Source of the DNA: Candidatus Neomarinimicrobiota bacterium
Lineage (GTDB): Bacteria; Fidelibacterota; UBA8477; JABMPR01
Direction of reading: 5' to 3'
Length of the DNA stretch: 33,794 nucleotides
NCBI GenBank assembly: GCA_016784545.1
Contig: JADHUM010000053.1
Coordinates: forward strand, 1-33,794
The notes beneath the pieces are model-generated. The model had not been told where the DNA came from and searched no databases. It worked only from the letters and a program-made list of their open reading frames with translations. Below, one piece after another: positions 16,656 through 27,700 of the stretch; position 1 is the stretch's first letter, and the number at the start of each line of letters is the position of its first letter. The translations under genes and the position numbers were made by a program.

Positions 16656-19184
16656 TTATCTCAAGTAAACCATCTTTATGGTTTGACTATATGATCCAGC
16701 ATTTAATCGACAGAAATAAACTCCGGTACTCAACGAGTTGCCTCTCTGATCCATTCCGTTCCACTGAACTTTATAGTTGCCTGCTGCCTGAATGTCATTT
16801 TGGAGTGTCACAAGCTCTTGACCCCTAATATCAAACACTATTAGCGTGACCGTCGATTGTTCGGGTACTGAGTAGCTGATGGTTGTGGTTGGATTGAAGG
16901 GGTTAGGATAGTTCTGATCTAAAGTGAAAATTTCAGGAAGCAGCTCTCCTGCGACTGAAACAGTATATTCTGACTCGTAAGCTCCCATATCTGGAGCTGA
17001 ACCAATATATTCAGTAGCGGAAAGATCAATTAATGTTTCACCGTTCCAAATATAATTGGCAATTCCTGCATCAATGCACAGAGAACCTTCTGCTAAGCTA
17101 AAATCACCAAGCCCTGGCGCTGAAAAAAGAGGGCTGGCAGCCAGGTTGTTCTCATAAAATAATAACTCAGTCGACAAGAGCCGGAGTCTATTTCTACCAC
17201 CCTGTATATCAGAATAAGCGACCCCAATATGGCTTTCTATCCAGTTTTCGGGAGCATATATATATGATTGTATCTGATTGGGTGTGTTCCCCCAACAGAT
17301 GGAATTGATCACATACAGGTTGTTATCGTCAATGGACAAAATACCGCCACCGCCATTTCCACCATTATTCCCGTAGATAGTAGCACGATTGATAATAGCT
17401 TCACATTCTTCCAAGAAAAACAAACCACCTCCGCCAGCAGCCGCGGTGTTATTGTGGACTACGATATTGTTAATCGAGGGTGTACTGCTTTCAAAGCCCG
17501 CCCCTCCACCAGTGCCTGTTCCAGAATTATAACGAATCGTGACATTTTGCAAGATGGGAGCAGCCTCATACACGAACAATCCACCACCATATACGGCTGT
17601 ATTATTTTGAATGATAATATTTTCCAATAAGGATTCAGAAGCAAAAGCGATACCTATCCCACCTGCACTTGCCCCATCACCAACGGAGGAATTATTAGAG
17701 ATGATAAGATTTCTCAATGTTGGGCTTGATACAAAACGGACACAAACCCCGCCACCAAACCTCTCAGTCGAACCAGCTCCATATTTGAGAAAGCCAATCC
17801 CCTGCTGAATTGTGAACCCATCCAGAACGGCTGCCTGACTTTCCCCGTTTGCCATGAGCACGGTGGACGTTTCTTCCAGGGAACCATCAATGATGGTCAG
17901 CTCAGATCCTGATTCTGACACGACCACTATGTCCTTACCCAAATAATTGATATTTTCATAGTAGGTACCTGCTGCTACGAGTAGTGTATCTCCGTCAATG
18001 GCATAATCTATGGCAGCTTGAATACTGGCGAATGCTCCAGGAACTTCAAGAACCCCGAGTGGTCTTGGTGTTTCCAGGGCACCCATATCAGGATTCGCCC
18101 CCCAATATTCTGGATGGCTCATATCGATCAATGTGTCACCCTCTACGATGAGGAGTGATGTTCCTGAGTCAATACAGGGTGAATCATCACCAAGCCTGAA
18201 ATCACTTTCCCCAGAATCAATAAATTCAGGATCCAGATCAATATTACCCGAGTACCAGTTCACAGTGCCGTTTTCGTTGGTTGCGATGGCAGCTTCTCCA
18301 CCCGCTATATCACAAGAGTAAACACTTACCTGGTTGGTCGCCATGCTATCGGAAAACTCAATCTCATTGGAGTTGTTTTCCCATACAATTGAGTTGATCA
18401 GGATGGGTGCCGAACCATCGCTAATGCCCATTCCACCACCCATACCAAAGATATAAGAGCACATATTGTGCATCACATTGACTTGATGTAAAACGGGGGT
18501 AGCAAGCTTGTGAACCCAGATTCCTGCAGCGAATGAAAAAGCTGAATTATCATACACCTGTACTTCATCAAGCCTTGAATCTGAAGTCCAAAATGTGAGC
18601 CCTCCACCTGTGACGCGAGCATGATTGCCAATTACTGCAACTCGCTTTAGGATTGGACTTGCTTCATAAGCACAAAATCCACCGCCATAAGCTGCTTCAT
18701 TATTGCGAATGATAACATCCTGGATCAGGGCATCTGATCCGAAGGAACACATGATTCCACCACCCATAGCTGAATCACCTACGGTATTATTACCTTCAAT
18801 AATAAGATTCATGAGGGTGGGTGTTGAATTAAACCGACAGGCAACTCCACCCCCAACAAAGTGACCGTCAGCATTCAGGGTTCCGCTGCCACCTGTGATG
18901 GTGAAGCCGTTTAAGACTGCACTGGTTTCACCTGAGGCAAAGGTCACCGTACTACCGTTGGCATTTCCATCGATAATAGTTACTTCAGGCCCATAGGTTG
19001 ATCTCAGTGTAATGTTCTTTCCATTGAAGTTGATATTCTCAACGTAGGTGCCCGGATAGACTAAAACAATCTCGCCTTCTACGGCAGCATCGATTTGCTC
19101 CTGAATCGTTCCAAACAGCATGATCGGTAGCATGAAACTCAAAATTATAATTCTCAGAGTTTGGATATTTGGCTGTGTGTTCAT
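16656..19184 (-). CDS. Secreted tandem parallel beta-helix protein with C-terminal sorting domain
   Basis: 842 residues from ATG 19182-19184 with AAGGGGAAAGAA just upstream. A signal peptide (IIILSFMLPIMLFG) is followed by two copies of one module: each opens with an IQAAIDYAIDGDTLLVAAGTYYENI-like segment, runs through right-handed beta-helix turns rich in GGG and NN ladders (AYGGGFCAYEASP in copy one, VYGGGLFVYEAAP in copy two), and ends with SPCIDSGTS or SLCIDAGIA and PDMGA. The C-terminal 85 residues form a FlgD-like sorting domain with NYPNPFNPTTTISYSVPEQS and GVYFCRL. Pectate-lyase-like folds of this kind bind or cleave polysaccharides, but no catalytic triad could be identified. It is the last of three related genes on this strand and, unlike the other two, has no lipobox. 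Confidence 0.85.
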   Translation of the reverse strand: MNTQPNIQTLRIIILSFMLPIMLFGTIQEQIDAAVEGEIVLVYPGTYVENINFNGKNITLRSTYGPEVTIIDGNANGSTVTFASGETSAVLNGFTITGGSGTLNADGHFVGGGVACRFNSTPTLMNLIIEGNNTVGDSAMGGGIMCSFGSDALIQDVIIRNNEAAYGGGFCAYEASPILKRVAVIGNHARVTGGGLTFWTSDSRLDEVQVYDNSAFSFAAGIWVHKLATPVLHQVNVMHNMCSYIFGMGGGMGISDGSAPILINSIVWENNSNEIEFSDSMATNQVSVYSCDIAGGEAAIATNENGTVNWYSGNIDLDPEFIDSGESDFRLGDDSPCIDSGTSLLIVEGDTLIDMSHPEYWGANPDMGALETPRPLGVLEVPGAFASIQAAIDYAIDGDTLLVAAGTYYENINYLGKDIVVVSESGSELTIIDGSLEETSTVLMANGESQAAVLDGFTIQQGIGFLKYGAGSTERFGGGVCVRFVSSPTLRNLIISNNSSVGDGASAGGIGIAFASESLLENIIIQNNTAVYGGGLFVYEAAPILQNVTIRYNSGTGTGGGAGFESSTPSINNIVVHNNTAAAGGGGLFFLEECEAIINRATIYGNNGGNGGGGILSIDDNNLYVINSICWGNTPNQIQSYIYAPENWIESHIGVAYSDIQGGRNRLRLLSTELLFYENNLAASPLFSAPGLGDFSLAEGSLCIDAGIANYIWNGETLIDLSATEYIGSAPDMGAYESEYTVSVAGELLPEIFTLDQNYPNPFNPTTTISYSVPEQSTVTLIVFDIRGQELVTLQNDIQAAGNYKVQWNGMDQRGNSLSTGVYFCRLNAGSYSQTIKMVYLR

Positions 19185-19342
19185 TTCTTTCCCCTTACTT
19201 TTTATTTTTGTACCTGACTTGGTTTTTAGCCGTTCAAGGACAGCCCTCAGGTGAGAGTAAAGCCATTCTTGTTAGTCCAGCTATTATCGATTATTTGAAA
19301 TAGTGCCCCGCAAAAAGTGCGGGATTTCTGATTAAGTGGTTC

Positions 19343-22021
19343 TCATTTTATCATCAACATCTTGATTGTCTGCGAGAAGTCGCCGGCCTCCATGCGAGCG
19401 AAATAAACCCCCGTACTCACATGATTGCCTGCTTGATCCAAACCATTCCACTGCACTGCATAGTTGCCTGGAGGTTTTTCAGATTGCTCAAGTGTTGTGA
19501 TTTCTTGGCCCAGAATATCGAAGATGATCAGTTTCACAGAGCCTGCCTCAGGCAGGCTGTACTGAATAGTTGTGGTGGGGTTGAAGGGGTTGGGGTAATT
19601 TTGTTTCAAAGCACACTTATCTGGTAACTCAAGCCCATCCTCTACCCCCACGGGTGCAGTACATCCCACGCCAAACGCACCCATGTCGCTTTCATCCTGA
19701 GCACTTCCAACACAGGGTGAATTTTCAGCAAGCGTGTACACTGATTCCCAGGGATCGCAGAATTTCGGATTCTGATTAATATTGCCTGCCAACCAGTTTA
19801 CAGTACTATTATTCCCAACAATATCTCCATCCCCATTCTGGATATTAGAGTAAGAAAAATCTGCAGCTATATTGCCACCAGATGCATGATACTGATCTGG
19901 AGAATTGTTTCTCAGGATGGAATTAGTCAGTAAAAGGGTTCCATAGTTTAAGATACCGCCCCCATATGGTGCAGTATTCTCAACGATAGTAGCATGATTT
20001 ATTTCTGTACTCGCACAATTCCAAACCGTTAAAGCGCCACCCCCTTGAGCACCTTCAGAATCCCCTGTAGCAGTATTCCGAGCAATCAAAACATTTTGCA
20101 TGTTAAGTGTTCCAGTACTTGCTATACCGGCACCAAAAACAGCAGTATTCTCGGTTATTGTTACATTTTCAAGGGTGATATTGGAAGCAGATTCGACACG
20201 GATACCATGATTTGAATTACCTGTTATGGTGACATTATTCAAATATTGATTTGAACCCAAATGAGCGATAACCCCACACCCACCCCCTGTAATGGTCAGG
20301 TTACTAATTGTAGAATTCTCACGATATAGAGATACGACTCCTGCCGCCTGGCCTTCCGCATCCAGTATGACCCCGGCTTCTGATTCACCCACCAAGGCCA
20401 TATCTTTTGTCAGTGAAATTGGGAATGACTCTCCAGTGATTGACGGGCTATAGCTACCATTTGAGAGGAAAATCGTATGATTCGGTAGAATCAATGAATT
20501 GGCATAACTGATATTTCTCAAGGGGTCAGCTGAAGTGGTTCCGCCATTGGCATTTGAACCTTGAGGACTAACATACAGATCTTGATCTACTTGTTGGACT
20601 TTTGCATTCAGGATATTAAATGAGAACTTCCAAAGTTGAGATACATGGTAATCAGTAGGCTGCATGACCGTAAAAGTATCCACAACTATCAGCTGGTTGT
20701 CCATCCAGGTTCCTCCAATTTCCCTTCCCTCCAATGCTTCATTGAAAAATATATTGGAACGGTCAGTTGTGTCAAAATCAGCTGTTGCGCCGTAACCCAT
20801 ATACAGTCCTCCACCTTGTGCGGCATGGTTCTCGGTGATAGTAATATCTGCCAACGATGCATATGATCGATACATATTTACAGCACCACCAGAACCATTT
20901 GCTGTATTGTCTGCAAAGCGAACAGACTCAAGCCGGGCATGCCCCTGCCACCCAAGCATGAGACCCCCACCATTTTCTTCTGCCGTATTGTTAACAACAT
21001 CAACATTCTTCATAGAGAGACTCGAATTGTAAGCTTCAACACCTCCACCACTCGTATTTGAATTGTCACTTATTCTCATATTCTCAAGATGGACCTGGGA
21101 ATTGTCGGCATAGATCGCCCCACCCCCATAGTGGATAAATTGCGGATAGCCACCATGATATATCTCCTCGAAAAATTGACAGCATGTGCCTCCTGAAAGC
21201 GTCATCTGTCTAATTGTATCAACCTTGACGCTATCCAGAAAGAGTACGAGGTTCTGATCCTCAGCATCAAGAACGACACCGGATTGAGACTCACCAATTA
21301 ATGAAACACCATCACGGAGGTAGAGTGGAAAATGCTCACCATTGTAACTGCTTTTATATTCACCGTCAGCGAGATAAATACTGCGCTTGTTCAAGCTATC
21401 TGCATCGATGAGAAACAAGGCCGCTGATATCGTTTTTAATGGATCATCTACGGTTAAACCAGAGTTATCATCATCTCCACTGGGGTTGACATAGATATCT
21501 GCTGCAATGGGACTGATGTCGGTCCCGATCCATATAGGATTATCCTTACTTTCACGGTTAGCGGCTTCGTTTGAACTGGGAAATTCCAAGTAGTAGTCTA
21601 TGAAAAACAGTCCTGTTGTTGCTCCGGTCTGGACGGATTGGGTGAATGAAAATGTCCCACCCTCAGAAGCTGATGTGTCAACGGTCTCACTGGCCATATA
21701 GGTCCACCAGGTATAGCCAGCAGGAGCTGGTTCCTGAATCTCCATTGTATCGGAGAACTCGGGTGAAAAATGATAAACGCCATTCAGTGTTCCCGAAAAG
21801 AGCAATGAATCCTCAGATATCCAATCGGAGGGGAGCAGGATACTGTAATGAGATTCATGATATGAACTATCTTCCAAACTTGGGAACACAATGGAGACAT
21901 CGACCTCAAAAGTGCTATTAGGTGCTGCTGTTTCTGGTTGATCGATTGATTCAAATTCATAGCAACTTGATAGAAGCAGGATCCCCATTGATAAAACCAT
22001 TAAAGCCATTTTTAAATTCAT
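19343..22021 (-). CDS. Parallel beta-helix lipoprotein (DUF1565-like) with C-terminal sorting domain
   Basis: 892 residues from ATG 22019-22021, preceded by GGAGG at five bases. An ATG four codons earlier overlaps that site. The N-terminus has a lipobox (LLSSC), so the mature protein should start CYEFESIDQPE. Residues about 25-165 are a beta-sandwich-like region. Two beta-helix modules follow, each opening with a DUF1565-like signature: IYVNPSGDDDNSGLTVDDP and LYVSPQGSNANGGTTSADP. The turns carry GGG and NNT ladders. The C-terminus has NYPNPFNPTTTIQYSLPEAG and GVYFARMEAGDFSQTIKML, the same sorting domain as its neighbours. Carrying both a lipid-anchor signal and a type IX-like sorting domain is odd. 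It shares its N-terminal plan with the next gene upstream, so they are probably paralogues. Confidence 0.85.
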   Translation of the reverse strand: MNLKMALMVLSMGILLLSSCYEFESIDQPETAAPNSTFEVDVSIVFPSLEDSSYHESHYSILLPSDWISEDSLLFSGTLNGVYHFSPEFSDTMEIQEPAPAGYTWWTYMASETVDTSASEGGTFSFTQSVQTGATTGLFFIDYYLEFPSSNEAANRESKDNPIWIGTDISPIAADIYVNPSGDDDNSGLTVDDPLKTISAALFLIDADSLNKRSIYLADGEYKSSYNGEHFPLYLRDGVSLIGESQSGVVLDAEDQNLVLFLDSVKVDTIRQMTLSGGTCCQFFEEIYHGGYPQFIHYGGGAIYADNSQVHLENMRISDNSNTSGGGVEAYNSSLSMKNVDVVNNTAEENGGGLMLGWQGHARLESVRFADNTANGSGGAVNMYRSYASLADITITENHAAQGGGLYMGYGATADFDTTDRSNIFFNEALEGREIGGTWMDNQLIVVDTFTVMQPTDYHVSQLWKFSFNILNAKVQQVDQDLYVSPQGSNANGGTTSADPLRNISYANSLILPNHTIFLSNGSYSPSITGESFPISLTKDMALVGESEAGVILDAEGQAAGVVSLYRENSTISNLTITGGGCGVIAHLGSNQYLNNVTITGNSNHGIRVESASNITLENVTITENTAVFGAGIASTGTLNMQNVLIARNTATGDSEGAQGGGALTVWNCASTEINHATIVENTAPYGGGILNYGTLLLTNSILRNNSPDQYHASGGNIAADFSYSNIQNGDGDIVGNNSTVNWLAGNINQNPKFCDPWESVYTLAENSPCVGSAQDESDMGAFGVGCTAPVGVEDGLELPDKCALKQNYPNPFNPTTTIQYSLPEAGSVKLIIFDILGQEITTLEQSEKPPGNYAVQWNGLDQAGNHVSTGVYFARMEAGDFSQTIKMLMIK

Positions 22022-22098
22022 AAAAGCCTCCATTTATTTGTGTAATGTTTTTTGCATTGCCAGAGTTTCTATTAGACCTCATATTTTCCTGAGGCACC

Positions 22099-24009
22099 CT
22101 AAGGCAAGTAGATCATCTTGATCGTTTGTCTGTAATCACCTGCTTCAAGTCGACAGAAATACACACCTGTACTCGCGGGAGTGCCTGATTTATCTAAACC
22201 ACTCCACTGAACCTTATAATTACCTGCTTGTTGTACCTCATTTAGAAGCGTCATAAGTTCTTGACCCAGAATATTGAATACAGCCAGTTTGACAGCAGAA
22301 TGTTCAGGTAGTGAATAGTTGATATTTGTGGTTGGGTTGAAGGGGTTGGGGTAATTTTGATGAAGTGCGTAGTGGTTCGGATTGTGGCTGTCATTTTTTA
22401 GCCCCACTGTACAACCCACATCAAAAGCCCCCATGTTGACACCATCCTCGCCAGCCCCAGCACAAGGTGAGTTCTCTGCTAAGTGAAAGTCTCCTCCTGT
22501 GGGATGACAGAAGAGGGGATCAGCGTCAATATTGCCTTCAAGCCATTGTATATTAGCGTTGGCATCAGTCCCAATGTAGATACTATCCTGACCACCCTGG
22601 ATGTCAGAATATGCAGAGTAAACAATTGTGCTATCGGACTCATTTCCCAAAATATTAATCTCAGGAATGGAGTCATTCCAAATAATACTATTATTGATAT
22701 GCATTTGATACAGCCCTGACTCGATCAGGATCCCAGCAGAATATTGTGGATATTGAACACTCTTGTTATTTCCGGCAATAGTCGAACTGTCTATGTAGAT
22801 ATGTCCAGTTCCACCCCAAACACCGATACCTGTAATCCCTTGATTACCAGTGATCACAAGATTGTTAACACTGACCTCCCCGCCCAAAATACTCAAACCC
22901 GTACACCAATTAGAGTAATTGTTGATTATCCTGATATTTGCCAATTCAACTGGACCAATTCCCGCTGCATTTTCTATGTAAATGAAACCATAGCTTGCCC
23001 AGGAATTGTTTTCACTGAACGTGAGGTTGGTAAGTGTCGGCGACGCATTCTGGCAATAGATCCAGGCGATAGGGGAAGCCAATGCACCAGTCATGGATAT
23101 GTTAGTTATCGAGGGATCTGCGCTCTCAACTCTAATCAAGGCATCAGTAAGATAATCGGTTGCATTTGTATTCGTGATCGTCATTGATTCCAGAGATACG
23201 TTTTGTACTCCAGTAATCTCAAACACACCCAGGTTGGATTCTGGATTTAAAGTCACCCCTTCTTCCGAGACCCCAATAACAGATACATAAGCCTTCATGC
23301 GTACGGGGAAAAAGTCTCCGTTCGTACTGGGACTGTACTCACCATCAGCTAGCGTAATGGTTCTAGGATTCAGGCTGTCTGCATTGATACGGAATATCGC
23401 AGCTAAGATGGTCCGCAATGCCGTGGCAGGCGTTAAACCGTCATTACCGTCAAATCCATCTGGATCAACGAATATATTGTTGTTGATTGGAGGTAAATCC
23501 ATATCAACCCAGACATGTTGCGCATTCCAGCAATTTTCCTGGTCATACCACTGAACGCTGGGCATGGATCCTGGATTGTGCACCCCTATAACATATTCCG
23601 TGATGTATAAACCTGGATTTACTGTCGTACTCTGGATATTGAAGTTCAGATAGGTCAACGAGTCTGGGTTGCTATGCTGTAAATAATCAAGTCCTACAAA
23701 CAGATGCCATTGGTAACCAGATCGTTCAAATGGAGGAGCATTTATACTTTCTCCGGCGGGGTAAAGAGATCCAATCATGCCGCCGAAGCATATTAGGATG
23801 GAATCTGTAATGCTCCACCCTGACGGTAGCATGACAGCGAGGGCACCAATTTCTTGGATTTGATGCTCACTATCTACTTCAAGTAAAACCGAGAATGAAC
23901 TACCCGGTTCGATACATGCTGGCTGATCAACCGAAACAATCTCATAACAGCTGAAAAGAGTAGACAATGACAACAGAATCAAGCCGTTTAGAACATCTTT
24001 TTTCTTCAT
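22099..24009 (-). CDS. Parallel beta-helix lipoprotein with C-terminal sorting domain (paralogue)
   Basis: 636 residues from ATG 24007-24009, preceded by TTGGGGATTATC. The signal peptide ends in the lipobox LFSC, giving a mature start CYEIVSVDQPACIEPGSSFS that parallels the neighbouring gene's CYEFESIDQPETAAPNSTFE. A beta-sandwich-like region leads into IFVDPDGFDGNDGLTPATA (DUF1565-like) and one beta-helix module. That module ends NSPCAGAGEDGVNMGAF and is followed by the sorting domain NYPNPFNPTTNINYSLPEHS and GVYFCRLEAGDYRQTIKM. The start codon overlaps the stop of the truncated propeller gene upstream (ATGA), a sign of translational coupling. Surface polysaccharide binding is plausible, but no enzyme motif is visible. 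It has one helix module where the neighbour has two. Confidence 0.84.
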   Translation of the reverse strand: MKKKDVLNGLILLSLSTLFSCYEIVSVDQPACIEPGSSFSVLLEVDSEHQIQEIGALAVMLPSGWSITDSILICFGGMIGSLYPAGESINAPPFERSGYQWHLFVGLDYLQHSNPDSLTYLNFNIQSTTVNPGLYITEYVIGVHNPGSMPSVQWYDQENCWNAQHVWVDMDLPPINNNIFVDPDGFDGNDGLTPATALRTILAAIFRINADSLNPRTITLADGEYSPSTNGDFFPVRMKAYVSVIGVSEEGVTLNPESNLGVFEITGVQNVSLESMTITNTNATDYLTDALIRVESADPSITNISMTGALASPIAWIYCQNASPTLTNLTFSENNSWASYGFIYIENAAGIGPVELANIRIINNYSNWCTGLSILGGEVSVNNLVITGNQGITGIGVWGGTGHIYIDSSTIAGNNKSVQYPQYSAGILIESGLYQMHINNSIIWNDSIPEINILGNESDSTIVYSAYSDIQGGQDSIYIGTDANANIQWLEGNIDADPLFCHPTGGDFHLAENSPCAGAGEDGVNMGAFDVGCTVGLKNDSHNPNHYALHQNYPNPFNPTTNINYSLPEHSAVKLAVFNILGQELMTLLNEVQQAGNYKVQWSGLDKSGTPASTGVYFCRLEAGDYRQTIKMIYLP

Positions 24010-24422
24010 GATAATCCCCAATCCCATCTGTTAGCGGGATAAATGCAACTTGTGACAAATATCCCAGTTCCAGGATCATCGCCTTGTATCTGACCCTTAA
24101 TTCCTCTAGGGCTTCCTTGTGCATTCATACCTCCATTCTCTCTCTTCAATTTTGGTTTGAAGCCTCCAGGAGGGAATGAAGTATCACAATCATACTCAAT
24201 CCAGTCAGTCCCATTAAAAGAGAATAAACCATACTCCAACCTGATCCATTCACACCCGGTATCATCAATGGCGAGTGATAAGATACCATCTGAGGGTAAA
24301 CCCGAATTGGAGGATTTATACACTATCCACTCTGGGGTTTGAGCTACGGCGCAGGTGTAGGGTATCAAGAGTGCCAGGATCCCGATAGTGACGGTTGCCA
24401 GTGTGCTTAAAATCTTATTCAT
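24006..24422 (-). CDS. Short secreted protein with a single beta-propeller repeat, probably truncated
   Basis: 138 residues from ATG 24420-24422 with GGGAGG upstream. A typical signal peptide (ILSTLATVTIGILALLIPYTCAVAQ) is followed by one two-component-regulator-type propeller blade: WIVYKSSNSGLPSDGILSLAIDDTGCEWIRLEYGLFSFNG. Full-length members have many blades. Here the blade pattern stops after DTSFPPGG, and the rest (KPKLKRENGGMNAQGS...) is charged and unlike the family. I think the 5' end of a longer propeller gene has been joined to unrelated sequence. Its last codons overlap the next gene's start by four bases, so it may survive as a translated leader. It is divergent from the large propeller regulator at 24786. 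Confidence 0.6.
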   Translation of the reverse strand: MNKILSTLATVTIGILALLIPYTCAVAQTPEWIVYKSSNSGLPSDGILSLAIDDTGCEWIRLEYGLFSFNGTDWIEYDCDTSFPPGGFKPKLKRENGGMNAQGSPRGIKGQIQGDDPGTGIFVTSCIYPANRWDWGLS

Positions 24423-24785
24423 CTTGTTTCCTCCCTGGTGAGATTTGTTTTTCATGGTTAATCTTAAGGAAAAGGTGGGATTTGTCACCCCTACAAAACC
24501 CCTACAAAAGCAGATTGCCACCTCCGTGGCAGGGGTGGGGGTGATAAAACATTAGACATGCTGCCAGGTGGTTGCGCACTGGAACCGGGTTGTGCTGAAT
24601 ACGCCGCTTACACGAGGCATCAACTCAGTTGAAGTGTTGAGGGAAGATCAGTTTTCCCTTTGCAGTTGTATGACCCAATTCTGATGGCCGAGACACACAG
24701 GCGTTTTGTTTTCAAGAAATCAGTCTATATTCAGAATAAGATTTTCAAACTCGAATAATGGTTAATAAAGCTGGGGGACCTTGCT
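24423..24785. promoter_or_regulatory. Divergent intergenic region, probable promoters and regulator target
   Basis: About 360 bases separate the minus-strand surface-protein unit from the plus-strand propeller regulator, so both promoters should lie here. A GGGAA/TTCCC hairpin lies near 24640-24660. I could not assign confident -10/-35 boxes. A site for the HTH of the regulator at 24786 would be expected here, but no strong dyad stands out. Confidence 0.45.
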
Positions 24786-27700
24786 TTGACACTTTACCAG
24801 ATTCTTTTTCTGCTCTTCCTGTGCATTCCCGCTTTTAGCCAAAATAATACACTCAAATTTGATCATCTCACCGTAGAGGATGGCCTGTCCCAGGGATCGG
24901 TATATGCTATCCTGCAGGATAGTCGTGGTTTCATGTGGTTTGGAACCCGCTTTGGTTTGAATCGCTATGATGGCAACGAATTTAAGCATTTCAACCATGA
25001 CCCCCAAAATCCACATAGTCTGCCTGGCTATCGCGTATTGGCCCTGCTTGAAGATTATCATGGTGCGCTATGGGCTGCTACGGAAACAGGTGGGCTGGCC
25101 AGATATGAGCGCGACACTGAAACCTTTACCAATTTCAGGCATGACTCCTCCGAGCCAGGGAGTCTGAGCAGCGATCTGACGACCTGTCTCTTTGAGGATT
25201 CAAATCAAACCCTGTGGGTAGGAACCAAACTAGGCTTGAATCACCTGGACCGGGATAAGCTTAAATTTGATAGCTATTTTCATATTGATGGGGACAGCTC
25301 AAGTTTATCTGATAGTCATATCTCCGCGCTATCTGAACTCTCACCGGGGATTTTGCTAATAGGACTGAATAACGGATCTTTGGCAACACTGGATCTGCAA
25401 TCAGGCAAAATTACAAATGTACTGAATGGAATGTTCCGACCATCCAGAACCGGGACCAGGCCCGTCACGTGTATCACCAGAGATCAGAAAAATGATTTTA
25501 TCTGGTTAAGCAGATTTGGATATGGTCTGGCGAAATACAATCTCAAAAACGGAATTCTGAATCGCTACAAACAAGCCACCAGTTCCTACAATTCCGCAGG
25601 AGCCAACTTCTTGTATTCAATTACCCAGGATCAACAGGGGAAGCTGTGGCTGGCATCCGTGGGTGGACTGAGCGTCTTTGATCCTGAGACCGAACAACTC
25701 AGCTTTAACGAATTTGATGATCAAAACCCCGGCAGTCTGAACGATCATATTATCCTTTCAAGCTTCATTGATAAGCAAGGACTGGTCTGGGCTGGATCAG
25801 AGTCAAAGGGCATCAACATTTACAAACCCAACCAGATTCGCTTTGAGCTATTTCGCCATGAAACTGACAATGCTTCAAGTCCCAGCGCCAACAATGTTTA
25901 CTCCATCGCTGAAGATGAAGGAGGGGATATCTGGTTCACCACACTTCCCGGTGGGACCAATCGCTTTAAGCCTAGCACAAGGATATTCAGATATTACCAG
26001 ACAGATGATAGCAAACCCAATTGGAGTATGAATTATGCCATGCAGGTCATGATTGAGAAGTCCGGGCTGGTCTGGATCGGAACGGCTGCCGCCGGGCTCT
26101 CCCAGATTGATCCTGTGAGCGGTGAACGTTTGAAGCTCTATTATAATTATGTTTTAGACCCCTACTGCATAAGTGGATCTACTATTAATGCTATTTATGA
26201 AACCAGAGACAGCACTATCTGGGTGGGAACCCAAAACAATGGTCTAAATCGCTATCATCGTGAAACAGAACACTTTACCCGCTTTCAACACGATCCTGAG
26301 AATCCGTCAAGTATTGGCGGAGGTCGCATTTATGCAATCCTTGAGGATCATGCAGGCGTGCTCTGGATAGGTACAGCAGAAGGCGGATTAAGTCGATTTC
26401 ATGCTGAAACCGAATCATTTACTTCTTTTAAGCATTCAGTTGATGATGAGAATTGTATTGGTAGTAATTGTGTCTTAACCCTTCATGAAGATAGTCAGAA
26501 TAATCTGTGGATTGGTACCCGGGGTGGTGGGCTAAACAAGCTGGATTCAGATCGTCAGACCTTTTCGACCCTGGATATTGGTTTTGATAATCTTGACATC
26601 ATTATCGATTGCATTTTAGAAGATGACCATGGATATCTATGGTTATCAAGCAACAATGGCTTGATTAAAGCTGATCCGGAGCGGGGCTTCCTTAACAGAT
26701 ACACGCTCATTGATGGACTTCAGGGGAATGAATTTTATTACAGTTCTGGATTAAAGGATTCACAGGGTTACATGTATTTTGGCGGTCCCAATGGCTTCAA
26801 CCGCTTTCACCCTGATTCCGTGGTTAACAACCCGAATATACCCCCCGTGGTGATCACAAATTTTAAAATCAATTATGATGAAGTTCCCATTGGCAAAATG
26901 ACTGATGGTCGCACCCTGTTGACCCGCTCAATTAGCGAAACCAAAAGTATCACCGTGGGTCACAAGGATAAAATCATTTCCTTTAGCTATGCCGCCCTGG
27001 ATTTTTCCAATCCCCAACGAAACCGGTATGCCTATAAACTAGACAATTTTGATCAGGATTGGATTCAGGTAGGCCTGGACAATGATGTCTCATATACCAG
27101 CCTGGAACCTGGCAACTACCGCTTTCACGTGAAGGCCAGCAATAATGATGGATTGTGGAATGAAGCAGGTGTTTCCCTTGATATCACTGTTTTACCCCCT
27201 TTTTGGGAAAGCTGGTGGTTCAGATTGCTGGTATCGATAACACTTATGTTAATGATTATGCTTTACGTTCAGCTCCGATTCAAGCGACTTGAGAGGGAGA
27301 AAAGAAAGCTTCAGAAGTTAGTAAAAGAGAGAACCACTGAACTAAAAATAGAAATTGCTGAGCGCCAAAAAGTCGAAACTGAAAAAATGGAGCTAAAGAT
27401 TGATCATATGAAACGTGAATTAGTCAGCAAATCAATGCATGCAACAGAAAATCAAGACAATGTGAATGCCCTCATTCGACAGCTCAAAGAAATCCAGAAA
27501 ATGGATAACAATGAAATGCGACAAAGGTTTAATGGGATTATCAGGTATTCCAAAAATTTATTTAAATCTGGACAGGACTGGGATGAATTTGAAAAATGGT
27601 TTGCAGAGGTACATACTGACTTTTTTGAAAATATACTGAGTGAATATCCTGAACTTTCACAGCGTGAACTGAGGGTCTGTGCATTAATAAGAATAAACCT

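Noticed and set aside
16883-22360. Near-identical DNA segments at the three C-terminal sorting domains as a mobile repeat
   Set aside because: They encode the conserved NPFNP motif in frame in each gene. This is explained by shared protein domains, not by mobile DNA.
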